A stretch of DNA of 64,000 bases from Defluviicoccus sp. (GTDB taxonomy: Bacteria; Pseudomonadota; Alphaproteobacteria; MPNO01), in NCBI GenBank assembly GCA_022823775.1, contig JAJEHI010000135.1:100266-164265 (forward strand). The letters run 5' to 3'. Of this stretch, positions 54,040 to 63,430 are shown one piece after another. A program made the translations under genes and the position numbers. The notes beneath the pieces were generated by a model, which saw only the letters and a program-made list of their open reading frames with translations, was not told where the DNA came from and searched no databases. How positions within the stretch are numbered: the first letter of the stretch is position 1; each line of letters begins with the position of its first letter.

Positions 54040-55089
54040 ATGTCCATGAGTAAGAAATTTGCCGGGAAGGGCGCCCTCGCGGTCGCTCTTGTCGCCGGCG
54101 GGGCCGTCGCGGCGCTCGCGCTGCAGCCGTCCGCGGCGGTGGCCCAAAAATTCCACATGAAGATCGGCATGGCGACGATCAACGACCCGCAGCAGGAGTG
54201 GGGCGAGAAGATCGGCAAGCGGCTGGCCGAGCGCAGCGGCGGCCGGGTCACCTACAAGGTGTTCCCGCTGAGCCAGCTCGGCACGATCGCGCGGCAGGTC
54301 GAGGCCACGCTGCTCGGCACGCAGGAGGTTTTCCTCACCCCGCCCGCCTTCTATGTCGGCGTCAACCAGGCCTTCATGGTGCCGGACGCGCCGGGCATCT
54401 TCCTCAGCCAGAAGCACGGCAACGACGCCATCCGCGACCCCGAGTTCAAGACGCCCTTCCTGGCGGCGGCGGAGAAAAAGGGCGTGGTCGGCGCCGGGCT
54501 GATCGTCTATGAGGGCACCTCGTATGCCAGCACCAAGCCGATCCGCAAGCCCGAGGACATCGCCGGCCTCAAGATCCGCGTGCTGGCGAGCCCGGTCGAA
54601 CGCGCGATACCCGGCGCCTGGGGCGGCACCGGCGTGCCGATGAACTTCACCGAGGTGGTGCCGGCGATGCAGCGCGGCGTGGTCGATGCCTGCCGCTCCA
54701 GCATCGTCGCCATGACCGGGCTGAAGTTCCAGACCGTCGCCAAGTTCACCACCGTATCCGGCGGCGGCTATATCCCGACCGCGACCTGGTACAGCAAGGC
54801 GTGGCTGAACAAGCTGCCGGCCGATATCCGCAAGATGGCCATGGAAATCCCCGGCGAGCTGGAGGAGGAGGTGGCCGAGGCGGTGCGCAACAAGGTCGCG
54901 GCCTCGCACAAGATCTGGGAGGAAGCGGGTGTCGAGCTCATCAGGTTCTCCGACGCCGACCAGAAGCGCTACCTCGCCAAGCTGCGCCCGCTCGGCGAAG
55001 AGATCCTGGGCAAGCACAAGAACCCGCTGGTGCGCGAGCTGTACGGGAAGCTGAAGATCGTGGCGGAGCGGCACCGGCCCAAGAGCTGA
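54040..55089 (+). CDS. DctP-type TRAP solute-binding protein (orphan)
   Basis: A 349-residue periplasmic binding protein. Signal peptide ends near AVAQKF (about 37). DctP pattern: QEWGEKIGKRLAERSGGRV near residue 50, and IAGLKIRVLASPVER in the C-lobe. ATG 54040 follows GGGAGACGATTG. A strong terminator follows directly, and no TRAP permease is adjacent, so the binding protein must use a permease from elsewhere. It is divergent from the HpaB-type gene. Confidence 0.88.
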   Translation: MSMSKKFAGKGALAVALVAGGAVAALALQPSAAVAQKFHMKIGMATINDPQQEWGEKIGKRLAERSGGRVTYKVFPLSQLGTIARQVEATLLGTQEVFLTPPAFYVGVNQAFMVPDAPGIFLSQKHGNDAIRDPEFKTPFLAAAEKKGVVGAGLIVYEGTSYASTKPIRKPEDIAGLKIRVLASPVERAIPGAWGGTGVPMNFTEVVPAMQRGVVDACRSSIVAMTGLKFQTVAKFTTVSGGGYIPTATWYSKAWLNKLPADIRKMAMEIPGELEEEVAEAVRNKVAASHKIWEEAGVELIRFSDADQKRYLAKLRPLGEEILGKHKNPLVRELYGKLKIVAERHRPKS

Positions 55090-55110
55090 CGCCTTTCGCA
55101 TCGATTGGGG

Positions 55111-55137
55111 AAGGGGCCGGCTCGTCCGGCCCCTTTT
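55111..55137 (+). terminator. Rho-independent terminator of the DctP gene
   Basis: Stem GGGGCCGG (55113-55120) and CCGGCCCC (55126-55133), loop CTCGT, then TTTT (55134-55137). It lies 22 nt past the DctP stop. Confidence 0.9.
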
Positions 55138-55171
55138 CGATTCCGGCCCCGCCTTGGGGTGTACCCGTAGT

Positions 55172-55286
55172 GCGTCCTTCGATACGCGGCTTCGCCGCTA
55201 CTCAGGATGAGGAGGGGGTGGGGCGTCGCCTCAGCAACCCACCCCTCATCCCGAATAGCGCCCGTAGGGCGCGTATCGAGGGACGC
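55172..55286. repeat. Long imperfect inverted repeat
   Basis: Two arms (55172-55222 and 55236-55286) are near-perfect reverse complements: GCGTCC(T/C)TCGATACGCG, then a small inner hairpin (GCGGCTTCGCCGC in one arm, GCGCCCGTAGGGCGC in the other), then TACTCAGGATGAGG versus TATTCGGGATGAGG. Between the arms lie about 13 nt. The CGATACGCG...GGATGAGG pattern resembles dispersed palindromic elements common in alphaproteobacterial genomes. It lies between the DctP and SDR genes, whose stops face each other. Confidence 0.75.
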
Positions 55287-55306
55287 CACACGGAAGCGCG
55301 CACGCC

Positions 55307-56056
55307 TCAGCGCATCGTCTCGCCGCCGTCGACGGGGACGACCTGGCCGGTCATGTGGGCCGCGCCTTCGCCGAGCAGGAAGACGATCGCCGACGAGACG
55401 TGCTCCGCCCGCGCGATGGCGCCCAGCGGAATCGTCTTCGCCCGTTCGCGACGCACCGAATCCAGCTCGGCGCCCGCCATGCCGCGCCCGAAGAAGGGCG
55501 TATCGACCGGGCCGGGCGAGACCACGTTCACCCGGATTCCGAAGGGCGCCTTCTCTCGCGCGACCGATTTGGAAAACGCGATCACCGCCGCCTTGGCCGC
55601 GGCGTAGTGGGCCGCGCCCGCCTGTCCGCGCAGGGCGAAGACCGAGGCGGTGTTGACGATCGCGCCGCGGCGGCGCTCGACCATGCCCGGCAGGACCGCC
55701 CGGCAGACATGGAACGTGCCGCCGGCATGGACCGCCATCATCCTGGACCAGTCTTCGTCGGTTATGTCCTCGACATCGGCGAACCCGAGGATTCCGGCGA
55801 GATTGACCGCCCGCTCGACCGGTCCGAGATCCCGCGCGACGGCGCCCGCGACATCGGCGACGGCCGCCGGATCGGCTACGTCAAGCCCGTAGGCGGCGGC
55901 GAGTCCCCCGGTGCCGACGATGGCATCGGCGGTTCTTCGCGCGGCGAACGGGTCGAGATCGGCGACCGCGACCGCGTCGCCGGACTGGCCGAGGGAAATC
56001 GCCGTCTGGCGCCCGATGCCGCTGCCCGCGCCGGTAATCAGGGAAACGCCCACCAT
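55307..56056 (-). CDS. SDR family oxidoreductase
   Basis: A 249-residue short-chain dehydrogenase. TGAGSGIG is near residue 8, NLAGI near 85, the active-site YAAAK near 150 and PGPVDTPFF near 180. It is divergent from the NicX-like gene (68 nt). No substrate can be given. Confidence 0.92.
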   Translation of the reverse strand: MVGVSLITGAGSGIGRQTAISLGQSGDAVAVADLDPFAARRTADAIVGTGGLAAAYGLDVADPAAVADVAGAVARDLGPVERAVNLAGILGFADVEDITDEDWSRMMAVHAGGTFHVCRAVLPGMVERRRGAIVNTASVFALRGQAGAAHYAAAKAAVIAFSKSVAREKAPFGIRVNVVSPGPVDTPFFGRGMAGAELDSVRRERAKTIPLGAIARAEHVSSAIVFLLGEGAAHMTGQVVPVDGGETMR

Positions 56057-56124
56057 GGCGGAAAATTGACAGACCCCGGGCGGCGTGTGAAGGTTTCCCG
56101 GACCCCGTCCCGGAGGATGCCGAG

Positions 56125-57189
56125 ATGCGCCCGCAATCGCTCAACCCGGCCAGGCTGGCCAATCTATTCCGTGCCGAATTCGAGCTCTGCAACGTGCGGG
56201 AGGGCGAGACGGTCGCGCTTCTGAGCGACCTGGCGACCCGGCGCGAATACGTGCAGGCCTCCTTCGCCGCCGCCGAGGCGCTCGGGGCGGACGCCTATGA
56301 GATGTGCGTCAACGCGGTGCCGAGCTGGACCTCGGTCGGCGTGGCGACGGTCGGCGCGTGCAAGGGCACGCTGGAGGCGCTCAAGGCCGCCGACATGCTG
56401 GTTTGCCTGCATATTCCCCTGTTCACCAAGTGGCTCAAGCAGGTCCGCGATGCCGGAACCCGGGTGCTGATGATCGTCGATCATCCCGACGACCTGGAGC
56501 GCACCATGGCGCCGCCCGGCCTGAAGGAGGCGGTAATCCATTCGGGCCGCCGCCTCGAACAGGCCGAAACCATGCGGATGTTCAATGACGCGGGGATGGA
56601 CCTCACGGTTTCTCTCGGCGAGTACCCGACGATGATCCAGTACGGCTTCTCCGAGGAGCCGGGCCGCTTCGACCATTGGGGCGCGGGTCACGTGCATACC
56701 TTCCCCAACGAAGGATCGGCCAACGGCACGGTGGTCATCCGGCCCGGCGATTTCGTCGTCCTCCCCTACAACCGCTACGTCACCGACGAGATCCGGCTCG
56801 AAATCCGCGACGGTTTCATCCGCGCGATCGAGGGCGGGCTCGATGCCAAGCTGATGGACCGGTGGCTCGAGGACAACCGGGCGGATCCGGACGACATGGA
56901 CGGGCACGCGATCTCGCATCTCGGCTGGGGGCTGAACCCGCAATCGCGCTGGGACAACGTGGCGCTCTACGGCGACGACCCGGACCGTTCGAACTCGTCG
57001 CTCCGCGCCTTCGCCGGGAATTTCCTGTTCTCGACAGGGCCCAACTCGCAGGGCGGCGGCAGCCGGACCACCACCGGCCATTACGACGTGCCGATGCGCG
57101 ATTGCTCGATCATGCTCGACAACGAGCTGATCCTCGACAAGGGGCGGTTCGCCGACCCCGAAATGGTCGTGGAGCGCGTGGCGCGTTGA
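56125..57189 (+). CDS. 2,5-dihydroxypyridine 5,6-dioxygenase (NicX)-like protein
   Basis: A 354-residue protein of the aminopeptidase-T-like NicX family. NicX opens 2,5-dihydroxypyridine in nicotinate breakdown (Fe2+ dependent). From memory, P. putida NicX uses H265, H318 and D320; here H265 (AISHLGWG) and H319/D321 (TGHYDVPM) are in the same places. GEYPTMIQYGFSEEPGRFDHW and NFLFSTGPNSQGG also match. The following genes encode a Liv-type ABC importer, probably for its substrate. The exact ring substrate is not certain. Confidence 0.85.
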   Translation: MRPQSLNPARLANLFRAEFELCNVREGETVALLSDLATRREYVQASFAAAEALGADAYEMCVNAVPSWTSVGVATVGACKGTLEALKAADMLVCLHIPLFTKWLKQVRDAGTRVLMIVDHPDDLERTMAPPGLKEAVIHSGRRLEQAETMRMFNDAGMDLTVSLGEYPTMIQYGFSEEPGRFDHWGAGHVHTFPNEGSANGTVVIRPGDFVVLPYNRYVTDEIRLEIRDGFIRAIEGGLDAKLMDRWLEDNRADPDDMDGHAISHLGWGLNPQSRWDNVALYGDDPDRSNSSLRAFAGNFLFSTGPNSQGGGSRTTTGHYDVPMRDCSIMLDNELILDKGRFADPEMVVERVAR

Positions 57190-57215
57190 GGGTATCCAAA
57201 CAGGGAAGGTGCAGA

Positions 57216-58403
57216 ATGAAGAAGACGATCGGAACCGCTTTCGCCGCGACGTTCGCCGGCGCGGTCGCATTGGGCGGATTCGCCGCGAGCGCGGCCGATC
57301 CCGTCAAGATCGGCTTTTCGGAGTCGAAGACCGGCCTGTTCGCCCAGGCCGCGACGTCCCAGTACCAGTCGTACAATCTGTGGCGCGAGCAGATGAACGC
57401 CGCGGGCGGGCTCGACGTCGCCGGCACGAAGCGCAAGGTCGAGTTCGTCTCTTACGACGACCAGTCGAATCCCGGCAAGGCGGTCCAGATCTACGAGAAG
57501 CTGATCACCGACGACAAGGTCGATCTGCTGCTCGCGCCCTGGGGTACCTCCCTCCACCTCGCCATCGCGGGCGTCATCGAGCGCTACAAGTTCCCCGTCG
57601 TCGGCAACACCGCGGCCTCGGTGCAGCTTCGCAAGCTGAAGGCGGGCAATATCTGGTTCCCGACTTCGCTTTTTCCCGACCGTCAGAGCGACGTTCTGGC
57701 GGCCCTGCTGAAGGACCGGGGCGTCAATACCGCGGCGCTGGTCACCAATCAGCTTCCCTATACCCAGGAGAACAAGTCGTTCGTCGTTCCCGCGCTGAAG
57801 AAGGCCGGGATCGAGCTGGTGGTGAACGAGGACTATCCGCCCAACGTCAAGGACCTGACGGCGGTCCTCACGAAGGTGAAGAACGCCAAGCCCGACGCGG
57901 TCCTGGCTTACACCTATCCAGCCGACGCCGTTCTCTACATGAACGGCGCGCGCGAGGTCGGGCTTAACCAGCGGGTCCAGGTGGTCTTGCTCGGTCCGCA
58001 ATACGACTTCTTCGACAAGATCTTCGGGGCCGCGCGCAACGGCATCCTGACGATGGGCCACTGGACGCCGGCGCGGAAGGACTGGCCGTCCGCCAGGACC
58101 TTCGCCGATGCGTTCAAGGCGCGCTGGAAGACCGATCCCGACTTCGTCGATGCGCCGCTCGCCTATGTCTCGGTCGAGATCCTGCAGCAGGCGGTCGCCA
58201 AGGCGGGGCTCGACAAGGACAAGCTGCGCGCGACCATCGCGGGCACGACGTTCGCGACCATCAACGGACCGGTGAGGTTCGAGGGCGTGATGAATGTCGC
58301 GCTGCCCACGATGATCTCGCAGATCCAGGGCGGCACCCAGCACATCGTCTGGCCCCCGAAGGAGCGGACGGCCGAGGCGATCGCCAAGCCAGCCTGGAAA
58401 TAG
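57216..58403 (+). CDS. ABC transporter substrate-binding protein (LivJ/K type)
   Basis: A 395-residue binding protein. Signal peptide ends at AASAADPV (about 28). The Leu/Ile/Val-binding (PBP type 1) pattern is clear: VKIGFSESKTGLFAQAATSQ, then VEFVSYDDQSNPGKAVQIYEKLI. ATG 57216 follows AGGGAAGGTGCAG. It is 27 nt after the NicX-like gene and heads the Liv system. Confidence 0.93.
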   Translation: MKKTIGTAFAATFAGAVALGGFAASAADPVKIGFSESKTGLFAQAATSQYQSYNLWREQMNAAGGLDVAGTKRKVEFVSYDDQSNPGKAVQIYEKLITDDKVDLLLAPWGTSLHLAIAGVIERYKFPVVGNTAASVQLRKLKAGNIWFPTSLFPDRQSDVLAALLKDRGVNTAALVTNQLPYTQENKSFVVPALKKAGIELVVNEDYPPNVKDLTAVLTKVKNAKPDAVLAYTYPADAVLYMNGAREVGLNQRVQVVLLGPQYDFFDKIFGAARNGILTMGHWTPARKDWPSARTFADAFKARWKTDPDFVDAPLAYVSVEILQQAVAKAGLDKDKLRATIAGTTFATINGPVRFEGVMNVALPTMISQIQGGTQHIVWPPKERTAEAIAKPAWK

Positions 58404-58464
58404 CGGTCCCCGAAGTCCGAGGCGGGCCCCGTCCCGAGGCCGGGGCGCGCTTCCGGAGCCGGCG

Positions 58465-59355
58465 ATGGTCGACCTTTTCTCCGGCCAGCTGCTGATCGCG
58501 GCCCTGGTACTGGCCGCGATCTACGGGCTCGTTGCGCTCGGGCTCAACCTGATCTACGGCACCATGCGGCTCCTGAACGTGGCCCATGGCGAAATCCTGA
58601 TGCTGGGCGGGTACCTGGCCTATTGGACGTTCACCCTCACCGGCGTCGGGCCCGTCTGGTCGATGTTCCTCGCCCTGGTTCTCGCCGGCGCGTTCGGGGC
58701 GATCGTCTATCGGACGCTCTGTCGCCGGGTGCTCAGGTCCTCGCGGCTGATCGAGCAGATCGAGGCGAACTCCCTTCTCCTCCTGTTCGGCGTTTCCATC
58801 ATTCTGCAGAACGTCATCGCGCTCTCCTTCACGGCGACCGCGCGGGCCTACCCCTATCTCGACGATATCGTGCGCATCGGCACTTTCCAGGTGACCGCCG
58901 ACCGGCTCGTCGTCCTCGGGATCGGGCTTGCCCTCTGTTTCGCCGCGATCCTGTTTTTCCGCCTTTCGGCGACCGGGCTCCAGATCCGGGCGTTGATCCA
59001 GCAGCCCGACGCGGCTCTGCTGGTCGGCGTCGACGTCGAACGCATGCGGTTGATCAGCTTTTCGCTCGGCTTCGCGATCGCCGGCGTCGCCGGCTGTCTG
59101 ATCTCCATGCTCGAACAGGTCTCGCCGTTCATGGGCTTCCCCTTCACCATTGCCGCGTTCGTCGTGATCATCCTGGGCGGTCTCGGAAACCTCGCGGGCG
59201 GTCTGGCGGGGGCGGCGGTGCTTGCCGCGATCGAGGTTTACGGCGTCGCGCTGACCACTACCAGCATGCGTTCGATCCTGATCTACGGCGTTTTCATCGC
59301 GGTCCTCGTCTGGCGTCCGCAAGGGCTTTTCGGCGGCCGGAGCATGGTCCGTTGA
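58465..59355 (+). CDS. livH: Branched-chain amino-acid-type ABC permease LivH
   Basis: A 296-residue permease with about eight helices. NLIYGTMRLLNVAHGEILMLGGYLAY and FAIAGVAGCLISMLE are LivH-typical. The stop overlaps the LivM start (TGATG). Substrate is probably the heterocyclic or aromatic compound of the NicX locus, not necessarily an amino acid. Confidence 0.93.
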   Translation: MVDLFSGQLLIAALVLAAIYGLVALGLNLIYGTMRLLNVAHGEILMLGGYLAYWTFTLTGVGPVWSMFLALVLAGAFGAIVYRTLCRRVLRSSRLIEQIEANSLLLLFGVSIILQNVIALSFTATARAYPYLDDIVRIGTFQVTADRLVVLGIGLALCFAAILFFRLSATGLQIRALIQQPDAALLVGVDVERMRLISFSLGFAIAGVAGCLISMLEQVSPFMGFPFTIAAFVVIILGGLGNLAGGLAGAAVLAAIEVYGVALTTTSMRSILIYGVFIAVLVWRPQGLFGGRSMVR

Positions 59356-60266
59356 TGGCGGAACATTCCCGCTTCCTGGCCCTGCTGGCGGTCGCGGTGG
59401 CGGCTTTCGCCCTCGTTCCGCGGCTGGGCGGAGACTACGCGATCGGCGTTGCGCTCAACCTCCTGATGTGGATCGCGCTCACCCAGAGCTGGGTCGTGCT
59501 GTCGGCGATGACCGGCTATGTCTCGCTCGGCCATGCGGTGTTCTTCGGAGCAGGCGCCTACGCGATGGTGCTCTGCTTCGGGAGCCTGCCGTTCTGGCTT
59601 TCGGTGATCGTCGCGGGCGCCGCCACCGGTCTGCTCGCCTTGTTGGTGGGTTATCCGTGCCTCAGGGTGCGCGGACCCTATTTCGTCATCCTCACCTTCG
59701 GGCTCGCCGAGCTCGTCAAGTTCGTCGTCATCAATGTCGAGGCCGCGCTCGGCCAGTTCGGGCGGCTGCTGTTCGGCGGTCCGGGGCTCGCGCAGATATT
59801 CTACGTGGTGCTGGTTCTCGCCGCGGTCTCCGTCATCGTCACATGGTTCGTGAGGCGTTCGCGTTTCGGCGCCGGGCTCCGCGCGATCCGGGAGAACGAG
59901 GAAGCGGCCGAGACGCTCGGCATCGACGTCGCGCGGTACAAGGTGCTGGCGTTCGCGCTTTCCGCGATCGTTCCGGGGATGGTCGGCGCCGCGATGGTCC
60001 TTCGCACGACCTATTTCGAGCCGCTCGACCTGTTCAACCCGATCACGTCCTTTACCATCGTATCCATCGCCATCATCGGCGGCGGCGACGACGTGCCCGG
60101 CCCCGTCTATGGCGCGCTTTTCCTGGTTCTCATGCAGGAGCTGCTGTGGGCCAACTGGCCCGAGGTCTACATGATCCTGCTCGGCGGCCTGCTCGTGGCC
60201 TTCGTTCTCGGCGTGCCCGACGGGATTCACGGCCGGGTCGCGGCGTGGAGGAAGGCGAGGGGATGA
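59355..60266 (+). CDS. livM: Branched-chain amino-acid-type ABC permease LivM
   Basis: A 303-residue permease: SWVVLSAMTGYVSLGHAVFFGAGAYA, GLRAIRENEEAAETLGIDVARYK (the EAA-like loop), and IVSIAIIGGGDDVPGPVYGAL. The stop overlaps the LivG start (ATGA). Confidence 0.93.
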   Translation: MAEHSRFLALLAVAVAAFALVPRLGGDYAIGVALNLLMWIALTQSWVVLSAMTGYVSLGHAVFFGAGAYAMVLCFGSLPFWLSVIVAGAATGLLALLVGYPCLRVRGPYFVILTFGLAELVKFVVINVEAALGQFGRLLFGGPGLAQIFYVVLVLAAVSVIVTWFVRRSRFGAGLRAIRENEEAAETLGIDVARYKVLAFALSAIVPGMVGAAMVLRTTYFEPLDLFNPITSFTIVSIAIIGGGDDVPGPVYGALFLVLMQELLWANWPEVYMILLGGLLVAFVLGVPDGIHGRVAAWRKARG

Positions 60267-60994
60267 GCCTGCTGGAGCTCAAGGGGGTTGGCCGCCGCTT
60301 CGGCGGGGTGGTCGCGGTCGATGCGATGGACATGACCGTCGACGAGGGCGAGATACTCGGACTGATGGGGGCCAACGGCGCCGGCAAGACGACGCTGTTC
60401 GCGCTGATCGCCGGCAACCTGCGACCGAGCGCGGGCGAAATCAGGTTCCGGGGCCGGCGCATAGACGGCCTTCGTCCGGACCGGGTGAACCGTCTCGGCA
60501 TCGCCCGCGCCTTCCAGATCGTCCGCCCCTTCGCCGGGCTCAGCGTGCTGGAGAACGTCGCCGTGGCGAGCCTTTTCGGGGCGGGGCGCGAACGCTCGAT
60601 CCGGCGCGCGGAGGAAAACGCGTTCGAGGTGCTCGAGGAGGTCGGTCTCTCCGACCGCGCCCGCGACCCGGCGGGCACGCTGACGCTCGCCGGCCGCAAG
60701 CGGCTGGAGATCGCCCGGGCGCTGGCAACCCGGCCCAGGCTGTTGCTGCTCGACGAGGTGATGGCGGGTCTCACGCCCGTCGAGGTCTCGGAGGCTCTCC
60801 AAATGGTCCTGACGCTGAAAGAGCGGCACGGCCTGACGATCGTCGTGATCGAGCACGTGATGCGGGCGCTCATGCGCCTCTGCGAGCGCCTTGTCGTGCT
60901 GCATCACGGGGTCAGGATCGCCGAAGGAGCACCCGACGAGATCGCCGCCGATCCGAGGGTGATCGAGGCCTATCTGGGCCGCGCCCGGGAATGA
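60263..60994 (+). CDS. livG: ABC transporter ATPase LivG
   Basis: A 243-residue ATPase with Walker A GANGAGKTTL near residue 37 and Walker B LLLLDEVMAGL near 160. The signature region reads TLAGRKRLEIARAL, a variant of the usual LSxGxQR. The gene overlaps LivM and LivF by 4 nt each. Confidence 0.93.
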   Translation: MSLLELKGVGRRFGGVVAVDAMDMTVDEGEILGLMGANGAGKTTLFALIAGNLRPSAGEIRFRGRRIDGLRPDRVNRLGIARAFQIVRPFAGLSVLENVAVASLFGAGRERSIRRAEENAFEVLEEVGLSDRARDPAGTLTLAGRKRLEIARALATRPRLLLLDEVMAGLTPVEVSEALQMVLTLKERHGLTIVVIEHVMRALMRLCERLVVLHHGVRIAEGAPDEIAADPRVIEAYLGRARE

Positions 60995-61704
60995 CGACGA
61001 TGCTGGAAATCGCCGACCTGTCGGCCGGGTACGGCGAGGCAGGCGTGCTCGACGCGGTCTCCCTGGATGTCGCGCGCGGTTCCATTACCGCGCTCGTCGG
61101 TAGCAACGGCGCCGGCAAGACCACGCTGATGCGGACCGTCGCCGGGCTGTTGCCCGTCAAGGCGGGAGGAATCGTGTTCGACGGGTCCGATCTCACCCGC
61201 GCCGCGCCGCATGACCGGGTCGAGCGCGGCCTGTCGCTGGTACCCGAGGGACGGCTGATCTTTCCCGGCTTCTCCGTGGAGGAGAATCTGCGCGCCGGTG
61301 CCATCGCACCTCATGCCAGGCCTCGGCTGGCCGCCCGGCTCGAGGAGATGTACGCGCTGTTCCCGATCCTGAAGCAGCGCAGGCGGCAGCCGGGAGGCAC
61401 GCTGTCCGGCGGAGAGCAGCAAATGCTCGCGATCGCGCGCGGGCTGATGTCGTGCCCCCGCCTCCTGCTGCTCGACGAACCCAGCCTCGGGCTCGCCCCG
61501 GCCGTCGCGCAGTCGCTGTTCGAGACGATCGTCCGGATCCGCGGCACCGGGGTGACGGTGTTCGTCGTCGAACAGGATATCCGGTCGACGCTGGAGATCG
61601 CGGATACCGCCTACGTGCTGGAGAACGGCCGCATCGTCATGCTGGGTACGGCGGCCGATCTGCTTGAGGACCCGCAGGTCAGGCAGGCCTATCTCGGCCT
61701 CTGA
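60991..61704 (+). CDS. livF: ABC transporter ATPase LivF
   Basis: A 237-residue ATPase. Walker A GSNGAGKTTL, signature LSGGEQQMLAIARGL, Walker B RLLLLDEPSLGLAP. Last gene of the Liv operon. Confidence 0.94.
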   Translation: MTTMLEIADLSAGYGEAGVLDAVSLDVARGSITALVGSNGAGKTTLMRTVAGLLPVKAGGIVFDGSDLTRAAPHDRVERGLSLVPEGRLIFPGFSVEENLRAGAIAPHARPRLAARLEEMYALFPILKQRRRQPGGTLSGGEQQMLAIARGLMSCPRLLLLDEPSLGLAPAVAQSLFETIVRIRGTGVTVFVVEQDIRSTLEIADTAYVLENGRIVMLGTAADLLEDPQVRQAYLGL

Positions 61705-61816
61705 GCAGCCGGCGGAGATCGCGCGTGGACAGCACCGGTGACGCTCCCTTAGAGTCCGCCGCAGGCCGCCGCCATGCCGGGCATGTGCGGGAGGCAATCG
61801 AAAGGGGAGACTTCAT

Positions 61817-62803
61817 ATGACAAAACGTATCGGATTCGCCTGTGCCGCCGCTCTCGTCGCGGTTGCTGCGATAGGCGGGTCGGCGGTGCCGGCATCCGCC
61901 GCGACGACGCTGACCGCGGCGAGCTGCTTCCCGATCGGCAGCCCGCCCAGCCGTTCCTTCGAGGCCCTGGTCAAGGAGATCAACGCCCAGGGCGGCGATA
62001 CCGTCAAGATCGACCTCAAGGGCGGCGCTCCGGCGATCGGCAGCCCGTTCACCCTGACCCAGAAGATGTCCAAGGGCGCCTACGACATGGTGGGCTGCAC
62101 GGAGGCCTATTTCGGCAACGTGCTGCCCGAGGCGCCGGTGTTCCGCCTGAGCAACATGACCTACGCCGAGCTTCGCGAGAACGGCGCGCTCGACTATGCC
62201 CAGCAACTGCTGGCGAAGAAGAACATCCAGTTCATCGCCCGGCACGACGACAACGGCCCGTTCCACCTGTGGCTGTCGAAGCCGATCGACAAGCCCGACC
62301 TGACCGGCCTCCATCTCCGCGTGTCGCCGGTCTACACGCCGTTCTTCAAGGCGCTCGGCGCGACCACCCAGCTTTCCAACATCGCCCAGGTCTATACCTA
62401 CATGGAAAACAACACCGTCCAGGGCTTCGGCTGGCCGGCGGTGGGCTGGGTACCGGCGTGGATCAAGGTGACCAAGTACCGGGTCGATCCCGGCTTCTAC
62501 CTCGCCACGCTGCACACTCTGGCCAACCTCAGGGCGTGGAAGAAAACGCCGCAGGCCGCGCGCGACATCATCGAGAAGGTCGGGCTCGCCTTCGAGGTCG
62601 ACGCGGAGACCACCGGACCCAAGTTCAAGGCGAGGCTCAAGAAACAGCTCGACTGGATGGCGAGCGAGGGGCTGAAGACCATCACCTTCACCGGCGCCGA
62701 GGGCGAGAAGTGGCTCAAGACCGCCAACGACGCGGCCTGGGCGCAGGTGATCGAACGCAGCCCGGAGCACGGCCCCAAGCTCAGGGCGCTGTTCGTCAAG
62801 TAG
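61817..62803 (+). CDS. TRAP solute-binding protein (DctP type)
   Basis: A 328-residue periplasmic binding protein. Signal peptide ends near ASAATT (about 28). TRAP pattern: FHLWLSKPIDKPDLTGLHLRVSP and the downstream TPFFKALGAT. It is followed by small and large TRAP permease genes, so it is the binding protein of that system. Confidence 0.9.
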   Translation: MTKRIGFACAAALVAVAAIGGSAVPASAATTLTAASCFPIGSPPSRSFEALVKEINAQGGDTVKIDLKGGAPAIGSPFTLTQKMSKGAYDMVGCTEAYFGNVLPEAPVFRLSNMTYAELRENGALDYAQQLLAKKNIQFIARHDDNGPFHLWLSKPIDKPDLTGLHLRVSPVYTPFFKALGATTQLSNIAQVYTYMENNTVQGFGWPAVGWVPAWIKVTKYRVDPGFYLATLHTLANLRAWKKTPQAARDIIEKVGLAFEVDAETTGPKFKARLKKQLDWMASEGLKTITFTGAEGEKWLKTANDAAWAQVIERSPEHGPKLRALFVK

Positions 62804-62896
62804 CGGCCGGAACGGGGGTCGCGGGCGGCGACCGGCTCGAAATGCCGGTTCCCGCCCGGCTCCCCGGCTCGTAACCGAGCGGCGGCGCGGCGCGCC

Positions 62897-63427
62897 ATGA
62901 CAAGCCGGATCGACGCATTCGAAGCGGCGTTCGCGCGCTTCGTCGAGTGGCTGGCGGTTCTCGTCGCGGTTTCCGTCGGGCTGTTCGCGGTGCTCATCCC
63001 GCTCAACCTCTTTCTGGTCAAGGTGGAGTGGGGCACCCTCCCCTGGCTGTTCGAGGCGGTCGAGTACGCGCTCTATGTCGGCGTGTTCATAGGCGCGCCC
63101 TGGGTTCTCCGGCAAGGCGCTCATATTCGGGTCGACGTCGTTACCGCCGCGCTGCCGGCTACGGTCGCCGCCAGGCTCGAGAAAGTGCTCGATGTCGCCG
63201 GCGCGGCGCTCTGCCTGCTGCTGTTCGTCTATGGCGTCCGCTCGGCGCTCCTGGAGTTCGAGGACGGCACTCTGCCGGACAAGGATCTCCGGATCGAGAA
63301 CTGGTACATGATGGCGGTCTTCGCGCTGTCGTTCCTGCTGCTCGCGATCGAGTTCGCGCTCCGCTTCCGCCGCGCGGCCGAAGCCCTCGAAGAGGAAAGG
63401 GACGTGGCCGCCGGATCCGGGTTCTGA
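62897..63427 (+). CDS. TRAP small permease (DctQ)
   Basis: A 176-residue, four-helix DctQ subunit. Typical is the segment FEAVEYALYVGVFIGAPWVLRQGAHIRVDVV after helix 1. It is 4 nt before the DctM gene. Confidence 0.9.
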   Translation: MTSRIDAFEAAFARFVEWLAVLVAVSVGLFAVLIPLNLFLVKVEWGTLPWLFEAVEYALYVGVFIGAPWVLRQGAHIRVDVVTAALPATVAARLEKVLDVAGAALCLLLFVYGVRSALLEFEDGTLPDKDLRIENWYMMAVFALSFLLLAIEFALRFRRAAEALEEERDVAAGSGF

Positions 63428-63430
63428 ACG

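Noticed and set aside
53887..55101. Long N-terminal extension of the HpaB-type protein
   Set aside because: Overlaps the DctP gene in antisense and has no family similarity.
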